Notes: generated by a model not told the origin, from the sequence alone. A DNA stretch of 64,000 bases from Rheinheimera pacifica (GCF_900108485.1 NZ_FNXF01000004.1:1-64000), one strand, 5' to 3'; shown: positions 32,804-42,376, counted from the stretch's first letter. Program-made: numbers and translations.

Positions 32804-34411
32804 ATGCGGCAATTGGAATTACTGGATTTAATTGTGGAACCCGATGAATACAAGGTGTACCGCATTGTAAATTCAGCGGCCGCTGGTTCAGACAGGCAAC
32901 AGCTGGATTTACCCAAGCTCTCGTTTGAACTGTTGATCTATTTGATGGAGCATGCCGAAAAAGTCTGCACTGTGGAGCAGATATCTGCAGCCGTTTGGAA
33001 AAACACCGTTGTAAGCAGCGAAACCATTACTCAACGCATTACCTTGCTGAGAAAGGCGCTGGATGACGACCCCAGGCAGCCTAAATACATTGAGTCGGTG
33101 CGTGGGCGAGGCTATCGCTTATTGTCAAAGCCAATAGATAAGTCAGTGGTGAAGCCAACACGATTTTCGTCCAGCACACCTGTGGTAGTTGCTGTATTGC
33201 TACTTCTGGGCCTTGCTTTAGTACTGTATTGGGTGGCGGGTAAAGACACAGGAGTTTCTGAGACAAGCGCCATTAATCCCGGCAATCACGCCAGTAATCC
33301 GGTTGAGTTATTGATTGAGCGGGGAAATTACTATTTCAATACAGGGCAGGGCGACAATACCAACAGATCCATCGAGTTATTTAACGAAGCACTTAAACTT
33401 GAGCCACACAATCAGGCGGCACTTATTGGCTTAAGTGTAGCGCTGAGTAAATCCGTTTGCAGATACAACCAGCCCGCTGATCGCGCTATGGAAGCCAAAC
33501 AGTATGCGATGCAAGCCCTTGCGCTTGAAGGCAGCAGCAGTGATAAAAGTAAAGCTCAGGCTGCGCTTGCTTATGCCTGGGATTGTCTTGGTAACCTGGA
33601 CCAAGCTTTAGATGCCTATAGAGTATCGATACAACTTGACCCGAAAAACTATGCAAGCATGGGGTCGGCTGCTCATTTGTTGGAAGTAAAAGGGCAGCTG
33701 ATCCAGGCTTATGATTTAACGGCAAAAGCTAAACAACTGCTGCCGAATAACCACATGGCAGATTTGCAACTCAGCCGAATTTTTGAACTGCTGAACTTCA
33801 CCTCAAAAGCACAACTTAGCTATCAGCAGCTGTTTGTGCTTTACCCCGACAATGTCTTTATCAACGCAGCTTACCCACGTTTTTTGTATTTCCAGGGCCG
33901 TTTCACCGCCGCGAAAAAAGAGATTGAAAAAGTACTGAAACGGGACATCAAACGCGACGAGGTGTTTGTGTATTACGCTGAATTAGTCTGGCTGTTAGAA
34001 GGCAAGGAAAAGTCTTTGCCTTGGTTTAACACCGCAGCAGAGGTGAGCTCTGGCAATACGTATCCAAATACGCTGATGCAGATTGTAAACAACCAATTGA
34101 CAGCACAAGAGGCGATAAAAAGGTTAAATGCCATTGAAGTTACAGTGGCCAGCGGTGACAGTTGGCCCATCAATTACGTTGAGGCGGCTTTAATTGCTTT
34201 GTGGGCAGTAAAGGACGAACAGGCGGCACTGAGTTATTTGCAACAAGCTGTGCATTTGGGGTATTTAAACAGCGAATATTTAGCTATTTCGCCTTTGTTT
34301 GCAGCTCTTAAACAGCGGCCTGAATTTTATCAGTTAATTGACAATATAAACCAACGCAGAGAAAAGATGCACCAGGAGTTTCTGGCAACTTATCCGCCGC
34401 CAGAAATCTGA
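32804..34411 (+). CDS. CadC-like membrane transcription regulator with periplasmic TPR domain
   Basis: A 535-residue protein. Residues 15-105 are an OmpR/CadC-type winged helix (LSFELLIYLMEHAEKVCTVEQISAAVW, then ITQRITLLRKALDDDPRQPKYIESVRGRGYRL). One membrane segment follows at about 124-146. The remainder is a periplasmic TPR array (NRSIELFNEALKLEPHNQAALIGLS, LDAYRVSIQLDPKNYASM). Such proteins are one-component sensors that act on DNA from the membrane. It is divergent from the BlaI gene, with 222 bases between starts. The signal is unknown. GGAATAAC precedes the ATG. Confidence 0.87.
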   Translation: MRQLELLDLIVEPDEYKVYRIVNSAAAGSDRQQLDLPKLSFELLIYLMEHAEKVCTVEQISAAVWKNTVVSSETITQRITLLRKALDDDPRQPKYIESVRGRGYRLLSKPIDKSVVKPTRFSSSTPVVVAVLLLLGLALVLYWVAGKDTGVSETSAINPGNHASNPVELLIERGNYYFNTGQGDNTNRSIELFNEALKLEPHNQAALIGLSVALSKSVCRYNQPADRAMEAKQYAMQALALEGSSSDKSKAQAALAYAWDCLGNLDQALDAYRVSIQLDPKNYASMGSAAHLLEVKGQLIQAYDLTAKAKQLLPNNHMADLQLSRIFELLNFTSKAQLSYQQLFVLYPDNVFINAAYPRFLYFQGRFTAAKKEIEKVLKRDIKRDEVFVYYAELVWLLEGKEKSLPWFNTAAEVSSGNTYPNTLMQIVNNQLTAQEAIKRLNAIEVTVASGDSWPINYVEAALIALWAVKDEQAALSYLQQAVHLGYLNSEYLAISPLFAALKQRPEFYQLIDNINQRREKMHQEFLATYPPPEI

Positions 34412-34448
34412 TCCAACAGCGGATAACTGAGCTAATTGGCACACCTAG

Positions 34449-35579
34449 TTAGTGCAGAATAGCCGGCAAAATATAGTCGCTTACCATCTGCGCAACTTGT
34501 GGGTGCGCGTATTTTTTGTTGTAGGCTTTTGCTGTGATCACAATAACCACAGGAATATCTTTAAAAATAAAGATCTTATTGCCGCCATTACCGCTGGCAT
34601 AAGCCACTTCAAAAGACTGCTGACCTGATTGAATGGTATCGTTCCAGAACAAATAGCCATAATGGCCGCCATCCTTTTGCTCAGTCCGGGCGGTTTGCTT
34701 TGCTAAACTCGCCTTTACCCACTCTGCAGGAATAATTTGTTGCTTGCCCCAGCTGCCGCCGTTTTTATACAGCTGGCCGTATTTGGCAAAATCCAATGCC
34801 CTTAAACGAAGACCTCCGGCTGTATTGGCCACTTTTTGCGGTGTGTATTGCCACTGGTATTGGGTGATACCCAGTGGTGCAAACAGCTTTTTATCGGCAT
34901 AAGCTTCAAGGCCTTGTGGCACTGTTTTTTGCAACACATCACCTAAGACCACGACACCAGCAGTAAAGTAGCGCCATTTTTTGGCAGAAGATGTTGGGTT
35001 TTGCATCGGTAAATCCAGAGTGAATTTAACCCAGTCTTCAGTCGGGTACATGTTTTCTTCATTACCAGGTGAAGCCGTATCTGAATCATTGCCGGCAAAA
35101 CCCGAAGTCATCGTCAGCAGATCTTTCAGGCTGACATTGGCTTTTTGGGCTGAATAGTGTTGGTAGTTTTTCAGCGGGTAGAACTCACTCAGTGTTTGCT
35201 TTTCGCTTTGAATAAAACCTTCAGCTATGGCAATTCCCAGCATAGTGGACGCAAAACTTTTACCCACGGAGCGCGGGTCATGCAGCGATGAACGTTCACT
35301 GCCATTAAAATACTCTTCCAGTAACAAAGCTCCATTTTTAATTACAACCACACTGCTGATATCTTTGAAGTCTTTTTCAGCAATTTTTTTATTCATCGCC
35401 CGGATTAAGTCTTTGTTGTAGCTATCTTCAGAGACAGGCCAGTCATGGCTGGCCTGGATGGGTTGAATCGCAATTTGCTGCTCTGTGGCTATAGCGTTCG
35501 CTGCCAGGGTATGAGTGGCAGCAAAAACCAAGCCCAAAAACATCATAATTTTTACAGCGACTAGCAGTGTTATCTTCAT
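34449..35579 (-). CDS. Serine hydrolase of the class-C beta-lactamase family (periplasmic)
   Basis: A 376-residue protein with a signal peptide ending near residue 26 (FAATHTLAA). The beta-lactamase-fold catalytic SxxK is SVGK at residues 104-107, within LHDPRSVGKSFASTMLG. The second element is less canonical (YFTAGVVVLGDVLQ in place of YxN), and no clear KTG is seen, only ASGNGGNKIFIF. Relatives act as esterases or carboxypeptidases; beta-lactamase activity should not be assumed. It is convergent with the CadC-like gene. Confidence 0.83.
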   Translation of the reverse strand: MKITLLVAVKIMMFLGLVFAATHTLAANAIATEQQIAIQPIQASHDWPVSEDSYNKDLIRAMNKKIAEKDFKDISSVVVIKNGALLLEEYFNGSERSSLHDPRSVGKSFASTMLGIAIAEGFIQSEKQTLSEFYPLKNYQHYSAQKANVSLKDLLTMTSGFAGNDSDTASPGNEENMYPTEDWVKFTLDLPMQNPTSSAKKWRYFTAGVVVLGDVLQKTVPQGLEAYADKKLFAPLGITQYQWQYTPQKVANTAGGLRLRALDFAKYGQLYKNGGSWGKQQIIPAEWVKASLAKQTARTEQKDGGHYGYLFWNDTIQSGQQSFEVAYASGNGGNKIFIFKDIPVVIVITAKAYNKKYAHPQVAQMVSDYILPAILH

Positions 35580-35910
35580 CTTTTTTTACCTATTAAGTGA
35601 CGGTGCCCGGCAACATAACAGCCGGGCCTTTATTTACCGCAAAAGAAAGCATGAAGATTTGCTGAAGATTTGATAAAGGACTAAATGGGCCTGAAGTCTG
35701 TGTTTCTTTGCTGACTTGAGTGGATTTTGGGTGAGGTAATGTAGTCAGCAATCAAAAGGCCAGAGCCAAAGCTCTGCCCCGGGAAGTTTATCTTACAAAG
35801 TCACCGGCCCACCATGCTGGCTGGCGGATAGTGTGATGGCATTCCTTCGTAAACCGGCTATCGGGCAAGCAGCGGGATAGCTCCCGCTGTATTGGCGTTT
35901 GCTATGTCAG
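35580..35910. other. Non-coding stretch with a GC hairpin
   Basis: No gene is seen. GCCCGGC (35605-35611) and GCCGGGC (35621-35627) form a perfect 7-bp stem in the leader of the serine hydrolase, with CTTTATTT on the plus side. AGAGC/GCTCT near 35766 and AGCGGG/CCCGCT near 35865 are shorter stems; the last may end folD transcription, but it lacks a T-tract on the minus strand. Confidence 0.5.
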
Positions 35911-36768
35911 TTATCTGTCGTGATACAGCTCACAGGCTTCCAGCGTATTTTCTACTAAGCTGGCCACGGTCATCGGCCCGACACCGCCCGGTACCGGGGT
36001 GATATAACGCGCGTGTTTTACCGCAGCGCCGTATTCAACGTCGCCCACCAGTTTGCCGGAATCTAACCGGTTAATACCCACATCAATAACCAAGGCGCCG
36101 GGTTTTACCCAGTCGCCCGGAATAAATTCAGGCCGGCCTACGGCGACTACCAGTAAATCGGCGCGGCGTACCTGAGCTTCCAGGTTTTTGGTAAATTTAT
36201 GACATACCGTTGTAGTACAACCGGCCAGTAACAACTCCAGCGCCATCGGCCGGCCCACAATATTCGAGGCACCGACGACCACCGCATCCATACCTTTTAC
36301 ATTCACACCAGTGCTTTGCAGCAGTGTCATAATGCCTTTAGGCGTGCAGGAGCGCAGCGCTGGCATGCGCTGGGCTAAGCGGCCGATATTGTATGGGTGA
36401 AAGCCGTCGACGTCTTTATGCGGGTTTATGCGCTCTAAAATAGCGGATGAATCTAAGCCGGCAGGTAACGGCAGCTGCACCAGAATACCGTCGACAGTGT
36501 TGTCGTTATTTAAGTTATCAATCAGCTCCAGCAGCTGTTGCTCTGTAGTGTCAGAGGGTAAGTCGTAAGATACAGAATGAAAGCCAACTTCTTCACAAGC
36601 CTTACGTTTGCTGCCTACATACACCTGAGAGGCCGGGTTTACTCCTACCAGCACTACGGCTAAGCCCGGTGCTCTTTTACCTGCTGCAACCCGGGCGCGA
36701 ACCTGAGCGGCAACTTTATCTTTTGTTGCCTGGGCAACGGCTTTGCCATCAATAATTTGTGCTGTCAT
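35911..36768 (-). CDS. folD: Bifunctional methylenetetrahydrofolate dehydrogenase/cyclohydrolase
   Basis: A 285-residue cytoplasmic enzyme; length matches FolD. It oxidises 5,10-methylene-THF with NADP and hydrolyses the product to 10-formyl-THF. Motifs: [21 protein letters not shown] with YVxxK catalytic lysine, [20 protein letters not shown], the nucleotide loop [16 protein letters not shown] and the C-terminal [14 protein letters not shown]. The ATG at 36768 is chosen because the frame further upstream runs antisense across the promoter and a tRNA. Expressed divergently from the tRNA cluster. Confidence 0.95.
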   Translation of the reverse strand: MTAQIIDGKAVAQATKDKVAAQVRARVAAGKRAPGLAVVLVGVNPASQVYVGSKRKACEEVGFHSVSYDLPSDTTEQQLLELIDNLNNDNTVDGILVQLPLPAGLDSSAILERINPHKDVDGFHPYNIGRLAQRMPALRSCTPKGIMTLLQSTGVNVKGMDAVVVGASNIVGRPMALELLLAGCTTTVCHKFTKNLEAQVRRADLLVVAVGRPEFIPGDWVKPGALVIDVGINRLDSGKLVGDVEYGAAVKHARYITPVPGGVGPMTVASLVENTLEACELYHDR

Positions 36769-36899
36769 TTGCTTACGTCTCTGCCATGATTTTACTGTGG
36801 CATATTTTCGCACAGCTACCCACAGAACTCCATCCTGCAATGCCCGTGGCACAATAGGTTCAAATAATAGGCAATCAGTTGATTTGTGCAAAAAAAGGT

Positions 36900-36928
36900 T
36901 TGACGCTATTGCTAGGCGGCTGTAATAT
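36900..36928 (+). promoter_or_regulatory. Sigma-70 promoter of the tRNA operon
   Basis: TTGACG (36900-36905), 17-base spacer, TAATAT (36923-36928), followed by a GC-rich stretch CCGCCCC at the start region. A GC-rich discriminator of this kind is typical of stringently controlled tRNA promoters. The first tRNA begins 29 bases later. Confidence 0.8.
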
Positions 36929-36957
36929 TCCGCCCCGTTGCAGCAGTGCAGCAAAGT

Positions 36958-37034
36958 CGGTGATTGGCGCAGCTTGGTAGCGCACTTGGTTTGGGTCCAA
37001 GGGGTCGCAGGTTCAAATCCTGCATCACCGACCA
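36958..37034 (+). tRNA. tRNA-Pro (anticodon TGG), copy 1
   Basis: A 77-base cloverleaf with acceptor arms CGGTGAT/ATCACCG, discriminator A and encoded CCA. The anticodon stem CTTGG/CCAAG carries the loop TTTGGGT, so the anticodon is TGG. It is identical to the copy at 37302. Confidence 0.95.
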
Positions 37035-37100
37035 TCTTCCTGACAGTAGCTAAGAATGTATTTTAGCTGCCGTTAAGTAGCTTGGTAGGGTTTAGATTGT

Positions 37101-37177
<77 letters not shown>

Positions 37178-37201
37178 TAACAAGCGCAAAACAGTTTCAG
37201 T

Positions 37202-37278
37202 GGTGGTTGTAGCTCAGTTGGTAGAGCCCCGGATTGTGATTCCGGTTGTCGTGGGTTCGAACCCCATCATCCACCCCA
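37202..37278 (+). tRNA. tRNA-His (anticodon GTG)
   Basis: A 77-base cloverleaf including the extra 5' G typical of tRNA-His, encoded CCA, and anticodon loop TTGTGAT giving GTG. The acceptor 5' strand GGTGGTTG against CATCCACC leaves one T-T mismatch at the fifth pair; the other pairs are intact. Confidence 0.93.
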
Positions 37279-37301
37279 TCTTTCCCCTGAGTTTTTATAG
37301 T

Positions 37302-37378
37302 CGGTGATTGGCGCAGCTTGGTAGCGCACTTGGTTTGGGTCCAAGGGGTCGCAGGTTCAAATCCTGCATCACCGACCA
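37302..37378 (+). tRNA. tRNA-Pro (anticodon TGG), copy 2
   Basis: Identical in all 77 bases to the tRNA-Pro at 36958. Its 3' end continues directly into the 83-bp tandem repeats. Confidence 0.95.
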
Positions 37379-37544
37379 TTCTCCCTAAGTTAAATAAGCA
37401 CACTTGGTTTGGGTACTCTTAATCCCACGGGCCGCAGGTTCAAATCCTGCATCACCGACCATTCTCCCTAAGTTAAATAAGCACACTTGGTTTGGGTACT
37501 CTTAATCCCACGGGTCGCAGGTTCAAATCCTGCATCACCGACCA
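37379..37544 (+). repeat. Two 83-bp tandem copies of a broken tRNA-Pro 3' part
   Basis: Units 37379-37461 and 37462-37544 differ by one base (GGGCCGC versus GGGTCGC). Each has a 19-base AT-rich lead, the tRNA-Pro anticodon arm 5' strand and loop (CACTTGGTTTGGGT), an altered linker ACTCTTAATCCCACG, then the intact T-arm, acceptor 3' strand and ACCA. The D-arm and acceptor 5' strand are missing, so no tRNA can fold. They may be duplicated attachment sites or slippage products. Confidence 0.9.
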
Positions 37545-37675
37545 TTCTCCCTGATTTAACGCAAATTATTTTTAACATCCAGTATTCTCTCTTTTATTAA
37601 AAAATAAAATCCAGTTCCCAAATCCTTAAATCTTATTGTATGCTGCTATTTAATATCAGATTAAGGATGATTATC

Positions 37676-38176
37676 TTGATAGTTGCAGAAACCCCACGCT
37701 TGCGTATCCGGCATCTTACGGCAGCAGACGCTGCTTTTACCTGTCAGTTATTAAATGAACCCTCTTTTATTGAAAATATTGCTGATCGCGGTGTGCGTTC
37801 AAAGCTGGATGCTTTGCATTACTTAGCTGAGGGGCCTATTAAAAGTTATCAGCAACATGGCTATGGTTTATTTCTGGTCGAAACCAGTGATACCAAAATA
37901 CCCATTGGGTTTTGCGGCCTGCTGTTTCGTGATTATCTGCAGGAAACCGATATTGGTTTTGCGTTTGTACCTCAGTTCTGGGGCAAGGGCTATGCGTTTG
38001 AGGCGGCTTCTGCTGTGCTGCATTTTGGTTATCAGAAGGCTAAGCTCAAACGTATTGTTGGCCTGGTTAGTGCCGGTAATCTCCCGTCAATTAAAGTGTT
38101 AACCCGTTTAGGCCTCAGTTTTGAGAAAGTAGTACAGGTTCAACCATCATTAAAAGATGTTCAGCTGTACTCCTGA
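37676..38176 (+). CDS. GNAT-family N-acetyltransferase (RimJ/RimL-like)
   Basis: About 166 residues from the TTG at 37676, which has AAGGA eight bases upstream; ATG codons at 37667 and 37640 are in frame but badly placed to any RBS. The start ETPRLRIRHLTAADAAFTCQLLNEPSFIENI and the acetyl-CoA loop VPQFWGKGYAFEAASAVLHFG are typical of the RimJ/RimL branch, which acetylates protein N-termini or small molecules. VSAGNLPSIKVLTRLGLSFEK is the expected motif B region. The substrate cannot be told. It stands alone between the tRNA remnants and proB. Confidence 0.85.
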   Translation: MIVAETPRLRIRHLTAADAAFTCQLLNEPSFIENIADRGVRSKLDALHYLAEGPIKSYQQHGYGLFLVETSDTKIPIGFCGLLFRDYLQETDIGFAFVPQFWGKGYAFEAASAVLHFGYQKAKLKRIVGLVSAGNLPSIKVLTRLGLSFEKVVQVQPSLKDVQLYS

Positions 38177-38227
38177 ATACTAACGGAAATGTAATTTAAT
38201 TACAGATTAAGTGGTTTTTTGTAGCTT

Positions 38228-38260
38228 AACTATTGTGAATGGTAGGTATTCATAATAGTT
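38228..38260. terminator. Long inverted repeat after the GNAT gene
   Basis: AACTATTGTGAAT (38228-38240) and ATTCATAATAGTT (38248-38260) pair over 13 bases with one G-T, around a 7-base loop. A weak T-rich tail (ATAGTTTATTTG) follows. It could be the terminator of the GNAT gene or an operator; AT-rich stems are weak terminators. Confidence 0.45.
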
Positions 38261-38387
38261 ATAGTTTATTTGTATCAATAATTTAAGCTTTTAATGTCCC
38301 GATCTTTTTTTTTCTAAACTGTAGCCAAGGTGGTGCCCGGTTACAGTTTTTGCTACTATAGCCGCCGGAACAACCATTGGAGGAGTT

Positions 38388-39509
38388 ATGATTAACCCAT
38401 CCTGGCGGCGGGTCGTGCTTAAAGTTGGCAGTGCCCTGATAGCGCCGGAAAACCAGGGGTGTAGTGAACAGTTCCTGCGTCCCATCGCTGAATTTATCCG
38501 GCAGTGCCGGTTACAGGGTCTTGAAGTGATCCTGGTGTCATCAGGTAGTGTGGCTGCTGGCCGCCACCATTTTAATTTTCAACATCAACGGGTTCCTATC
38601 GCACTCAAACGGGCGATGGCAGCTGTTGGCCAGAGTCAGCTAATGAATTTCTGGAGCCGGTGTTTTGACTTTCCTTGCGCACAGGTATTACTTACTCACG
38701 GTGATTTAAGCGATCGCGTGCGTCATGTTAATATTCAGAATACGCTAAAGCGGTTACTTGACCATCAGATACTGCCTATCGTCAATGAAAACGATACGAT
38801 AGCCACTGATGAGCTAAAAGTAGGCGATAATGACAATCTGGCTGCTATGGTCGCCACTGTTGCTAACGCAGATGCGTTGATTATTTGTTCTGACGTTGAT
38901 GGTTTATATACCGCAGATCCGAACAAAGACCCAACAGCCAGCCTGATCCCTGAAGTGCGTATTATTGATCAGCGTATTTATGCTCTGGCCGGTGGTGCGT
39001 CATCTAAAGTGGGTACCGGCGGTATGTATACCAAGATTGAAGCGGCAGAAAAAGCTGCTGCACATGGCATAGATACGGTTATTATTGATGGCCACAAGCC
39101 TGACGGTTTTCAGTGTATTTTAGCGGGTAAAAATCCGGGCACCATTTTTTATGGTCATGCCAAGCCCCTATCGGCTAAAAAACATTGGGTACGCCACACC
39201 TTAAGAGCTAAAGGCGAAATATGGGTCGATGATGGCTGTGTCGAGGCTTTATGCCGCCAGGGCGCCTCATTGTTGTGTAGCGGTATAGTTAGCATTAGCG
39301 GTGAATTCGATTCAGGTGATGCCGTACTGGTGCGTTGTGCTTCTGGTAAGCGTAAAATTGCCAAAGGTGTCAGCCGGTTTAGTGCCAGCGAATTGTTTTC
39401 TATTAAAGGTCAGCAAAGCCGCGATATAGCTTCTTACCTTGGCTATTGTCCAACGGGTAGTGATGCGGTGATCCATCGCAGCGAAATGATGTTACTGGAG
39501 AAACTATGA
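38388..39509 (+). CDS. proB: Glutamate 5-kinase
   Basis: A 373-residue cytoplasmic enzyme for the first step of proline synthesis: glutamate plus ATP to gamma-glutamyl phosphate. The amino-acid-kinase domain shows VVLKVGSALI, VILVSSGSVAAG, PIVNENDTIATDEL, GDNDNLAAMVA and GTGGMYTKIEAA; a PUA domain fills about residues 280-373 (GEIWVDDGCVEALCRQGASLL). A strong GGAGGAG precedes the ATG. It overlaps proA by four bases. Confidence 0.95.
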   Translation: MINPSWRRVVLKVGSALIAPENQGCSEQFLRPIAEFIRQCRLQGLEVILVSSGSVAAGRHHFNFQHQRVPIALKRAMAAVGQSQLMNFWSRCFDFPCAQVLLTHGDLSDRVRHVNIQNTLKRLLDHQILPIVNENDTIATDELKVGDNDNLAAMVATVANADALIICSDVDGLYTADPNKDPTASLIPEVRIIDQRIYALAGGASSKVGTGGMYTKIEAAEKAAAHGIDTVIIDGHKPDGFQCILAGKNPGTIFYGHAKPLSAKKHWVRHTLRAKGEIWVDDGCVEALCRQGASLLCSGIVSISGEFDSGDAVLVRCASGKRKIAKGVSRFSASELFSIKGQQSRDIASYLGYCPTGSDAVIHRSEMMLLEKL

Positions 39510-40759
39510 GTACCGATGTTGCGGCAACAATCGCCGCTAAAGCGTCACAGGCAGCTAAAGCTGTCGCAAATTTGACGACAGAGCAGAAAAATTTTGTCCT
39601 GCAGAGTATGGCCAATCATATTCGTAGCGCCAGCGCTGCAATACTGGATGCGAATAAAGATGAAGTGGCCACCGCCAGTGCCAATGGCACCAGTGCCGCT
39701 ATGCTTGACCGTTTAACACTAAACCATGACCGCATTGATGCCATGGCCAAAGCCATCGAGCAGATTATCGCCTTGCCTGACCCGGTGGGCGCTACGCGCC
39801 ATATTCAGCAGCGGCCCAACGGTATTAATATCGAAAAACGCCGCATTGCACTGGGCGTTATTTGTATGATTTATGAAGCGCGGCCTAATGTTACCGCTGA
39901 TGCCGGTGCTTTGTGCTTTAAATCCGGTAATGCGGTTATTCTGCGCTGCGGCCGTGAGGCTATTCAAACCAGCCTGGCTATTGCTGCGGCGATGCAACAA
40001 GCGCTGCGCGAACATGATTTGCCCGATGAAGTCGTGAGCATAGTGCCGGATCCGGATCGGGAGCTGATGCTGGCACTGTTAAAACAGGATCCGTATATCG
40101 ATTTGGTGATCCCGCGCGGCGGCGAAGGGTTAATCCGTTTTGTTACCGAGCACAGCCGTATTCCGGTGATTCAGCACTATAAAGGTGTATGTCATCTGTA
40201 TGTTGACCAAAGCGCAGATCTGACCATGGCGCTGGGGTTATTACTGAATGGTAAAGTGCAGCGCCCCGGCGTGTGTAATGCACTCGAAGGCTTATTGGTT
40301 AATAAGCATATTGCCGCTGATTTTCTGCCGTTGGTGGCCAATGCGCTGGCACAGCACGATGTTATCGTCCATGCCTGTAAAGCAAGCATCGGCTACTTTA
40401 ACCAGGCCCAACCAATAGCTGATAACGAGTTTGGTCAGGAATATCTGGCGCCGGAAATTGCTATCAGAGTAGTGGACGATCTGGATGCCGCTATGGCGCA
40501 TATTGACCAGTTTGGCAGCCAGCATACTGAAGTTATTTGTACCAGCGATCAGGCCAATGCTGAGCGTTTTATCCGCCAGGTAGATTCTGCCGTGGTGATG
40601 CATAACGCCTCGTCACGCTTCTCTGATGGTGGTGAGCTGGGTTTAGGTGCTGAGATTGGTATTTCTACCAGTAAGTTACACGCTTATGGCCCTATGGGGC
40701 TGGAGGCATTAACCACTGAAAAATACGTGGTAACCGGCAGCGGCCAAACCCGCAGTTAA
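39506..40759 (+). CDS. proA: Gamma-glutamyl phosphate reductase
   Basis: A 417-residue NADPH-dependent reductase that makes glutamate semialdehyde for proline synthesis. Visible: MIYEARPNVTADAGALCFKSGNAVILRCGREA, the catalytic cysteine in KVQRPGVCNALEGLL, VDSAVVMHNASSRFSDGGELGLGAEIGIST. Full length for the family. The ATGA overlap with proB implies translational coupling. A strong terminator follows. Confidence 0.96.
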   Translation: MSTDVAATIAAKASQAAKAVANLTTEQKNFVLQSMANHIRSASAAILDANKDEVATASANGTSAAMLDRLTLNHDRIDAMAKAIEQIIALPDPVGATRHIQQRPNGINIEKRRIALGVICMIYEARPNVTADAGALCFKSGNAVILRCGREAIQTSLAIAAAMQQALREHDLPDEVVSIVPDPDRELMLALLKQDPYIDLVIPRGGEGLIRFVTEHSRIPVIQHYKGVCHLYVDQSADLTMALGLLLNGKVQRPGVCNALEGLLVNKHIAADFLPLVANALAQHDVIVHACKASIGYFNQAQPIADNEFGQEYLAPEIAIRVVDDLDAAMAHIDQFGSQHTEVICTSDQANAERFIRQVDSAVVMHNASSRFSDGGELGLGAEIGISTSKLHAYGPMGLEALTTEKYVVTGSGQTRS

Positions 40760-40783
40760 CAGCTGCCACCGCAGGAAAAAACC

Positions 40784-40827
40784 AACGCAGCAATAGTAAT
40801 TTATTGACTATGCTGCGTTTTTTATTT
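40784..40827 (+). terminator. Rho-independent terminator of proBA
   Basis: AACGCAGCA (40784-40792) pairs with TGCTGCGTT (40811-40819), the stem being extended by ATAGT/ACTAT, followed by a T-rich tail. Confidence 0.9.
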
Positions 40828-40864
40828 TGTCTGCATGGGTGCTTAGCACGGTCTTGTTAAGGGC

Positions 40865-40893
40865 TCGACGTCAGACATTTACCCCGCTATAAT
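40865..40893 (+). promoter_or_regulatory. Sigma-70-like promoter before tig
   Basis: TCGACG (40865-40870), 17-base spacer, perfect TATAAT (40888-40893), about 107 bases before the tig ATG. A long leader follows with no recognised structure. Confidence 0.7.
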
Positions 40894-40999
40894 GCCGCGT
40901 CCTATTTTATAACAGGTCTGGTTCAGTGCTGCGTTTTGATACCAGATCACACTAGTAAGGCGTTCATTACACGCCCGTTTTTGAATTTGAGGTAACAAG

Positions 41000-42310
41000 A
41001 TGCAAGTTTCTGTGGAAACCACTCAGGGTTTAGAGCGCCAAGTAACTATCACTGTTCCGGCCGACAAAATTGATGCAGAAGTAAAAAGCCGTTTACGTGA
41101 TCTGGCCAAACGTCAGCGTATCGACGGTTTCCGTCCGGGCAAAGCGCCGGTAACACTGATCCAGAAGCGTTATGGCCTGGCAGTATTGCAGGAAGTGGCC
41201 GGTGAGCAAATGCAGCGTCATTTTTATGATGCCATTATTGCCAACAAACTGACTCCGGCAGGCGCACCTACTTTTGCCCCGGGCCAACTGGAGCAGGGTA
41301 AAGATTTAGAATTTAAAGCCACCTTTGAAGTGTATCCGGAAGTTGAAGTTAAAAACCTGGATAAAATCGAAGTGAACAAGCCGGTTGTTGAAATTGCTGA
41401 TGCTGATTTAGACAAAATGCTGGACACGCTGCGTAAGCAACACGCGAAGTGGGAAGCGAAAAAAGGCAAAGCGGCTACCGGTGATCGCGTAATTATTGAT
41501 TTTGTCGGTTCAATCGACGGTGAAGAGTTTGAAGGCGGCAAAGCCACTAACTTTACTTTAGAGCTGGGCCAGGGCCGGATGATCCCAGGTTTTGAAGACG
41601 GTATCATCGGCAAGAAAGCCGGTGAGCAAGTTACTGTTGACGTAACCTTCCCGGAAGAATACCACGCTGAAAACTTAAAAGGTAAAGCGGCCAGCTTTGC
41701 CGTTACGGTAAACACCGTAGAGCAACAGGTACTGCCTGAACTGACTGACGAATTTGCTACTTTGTTTGGTTTAGAAACCGCGACTGTTGATGCACTGAAA
41801 GTTGAAGTGCGTAAAAACATGGAACGCGAACTGAACCAGAATATTAAAGCTAAAGTAAAAGATCAGGTTATCAAAGGTTTGTTAGCTAACAATGACGTAG
41901 AGGTGCCACAAGCACTGATTGCCGGCGAAGTAGATGTACTGCGTAAACAGGCTCTGCAGCGTTTTGGTAATAACCTGGATCCTAAGCAGTTACCAGAATT
42001 ACCAGCGTCATTATTCGAAGAGCAGGCTAAAGACCGCGTAAAAGTAGGTCTGTTGCTGGGCGAAGTGATCAAAACCAACGAACTGAAAGTAGATGATAAA
42101 AAGGTTCAGGCGTTAATTGAAACTGTAGCTTCTGCTTATGAAGATCCGCAAGAAGTGGTACAGTACTACAACAGCAACAAAGAGCTGTTACAAAGCATGC
42201 GCAATGTAGCACTGGAAGAGCAAGCCATTGAAGTTATTCTGGCTGGCGCTAAAGTGACTGAACAAAAAGCAGCTTTTGACGAGATAATGAACCCGCAAGC
42301 TGCCAACTAA
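41000..42310 (+). CDS. tig: Trigger factor, ribosome-associated chaperone and prolyl isomerase
   Basis: A 436-residue protein of normal length. The N-terminal ribosome-binding domain contains [20 protein letters not shown], with the FRxGKxP signature; the FKBP-like isomerase domain (about 150-245) has [19 protein letters not shown] and [10 protein letters not shown]; the C-terminal helical domain holds nascent chains. It works at the ribosome exit tunnel. GAGGTAAC precedes the ATG. It has its own promoter and terminator, then clpP follows after 105 bases. Confidence 0.97.
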   Translation: MQVSVETTQGLERQVTITVPADKIDAEVKSRLRDLAKRQRIDGFRPGKAPVTLIQKRYGLAVLQEVAGEQMQRHFYDAIIANKLTPAGAPTFAPGQLEQGKDLEFKATFEVYPEVEVKNLDKIEVNKPVVEIADADLDKMLDTLRKQHAKWEAKKGKAATGDRVIIDFVGSIDGEEFEGGKATNFTLELGQGRMIPGFEDGIIGKKAGEQVTVDVTFPEEYHAENLKGKAASFAVTVNTVEQQVLPELTDEFATLFGLETATVDALKVEVRKNMERELNQNIKAKVKDQVIKGLLANNDVEVPQALIAGEVDVLRKQALQRFGNNLDPKQLPELPASLFEEQAKDRVKVGLLLGEVIKTNELKVDDKKVQALIETVASAYEDPQEVVQYYNSNKELLQSMRNVALEEQAIEVILAGAKVTEQKAAFDEIMNPQAAN

Positions 42311-42338
42311 CGTTGACTTATTTTGGCTTGACGGCTTT

Positions 42339-42376
42339 AATGGCTCGGACAACAGTTCGGGCCATTTTATTTTCTG
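42339..42376 (+). terminator. Terminator of tig
   Basis: AATGGCTCG (42339-42347) pairs with CGGGCCATT (42358-42366), with TTATTTTCT after it. Confidence 0.8.

Noticed and set aside
34449-35579. Calling the serine hydrolase a beta-lactamase resistance gene
   Set aside because: SxxK is present but the YxN and KTG motifs are not canonical, and the sequence is closer to general serine hydrolases.
36769-37035. Upstream extension of the folD frame with a [14 protein letters not shown] start
   Set aside because: This stretch is the antisense of tRNA-Pro and its promoter; the phrase is a known spurious translation of tRNA-Pro genes. True FolD starts at 36768.
37197-37403. Minus-strand open frame of 68 codons
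   Set aside because: It is the antisense of tRNA-His and tRNA-Pro copy 2 and gives the same spurious peptide.
41224-41820. 198-codon minus-strand frame
   Set aside because: Serine- and threonine-rich shadow antisense to tig, which is certain.
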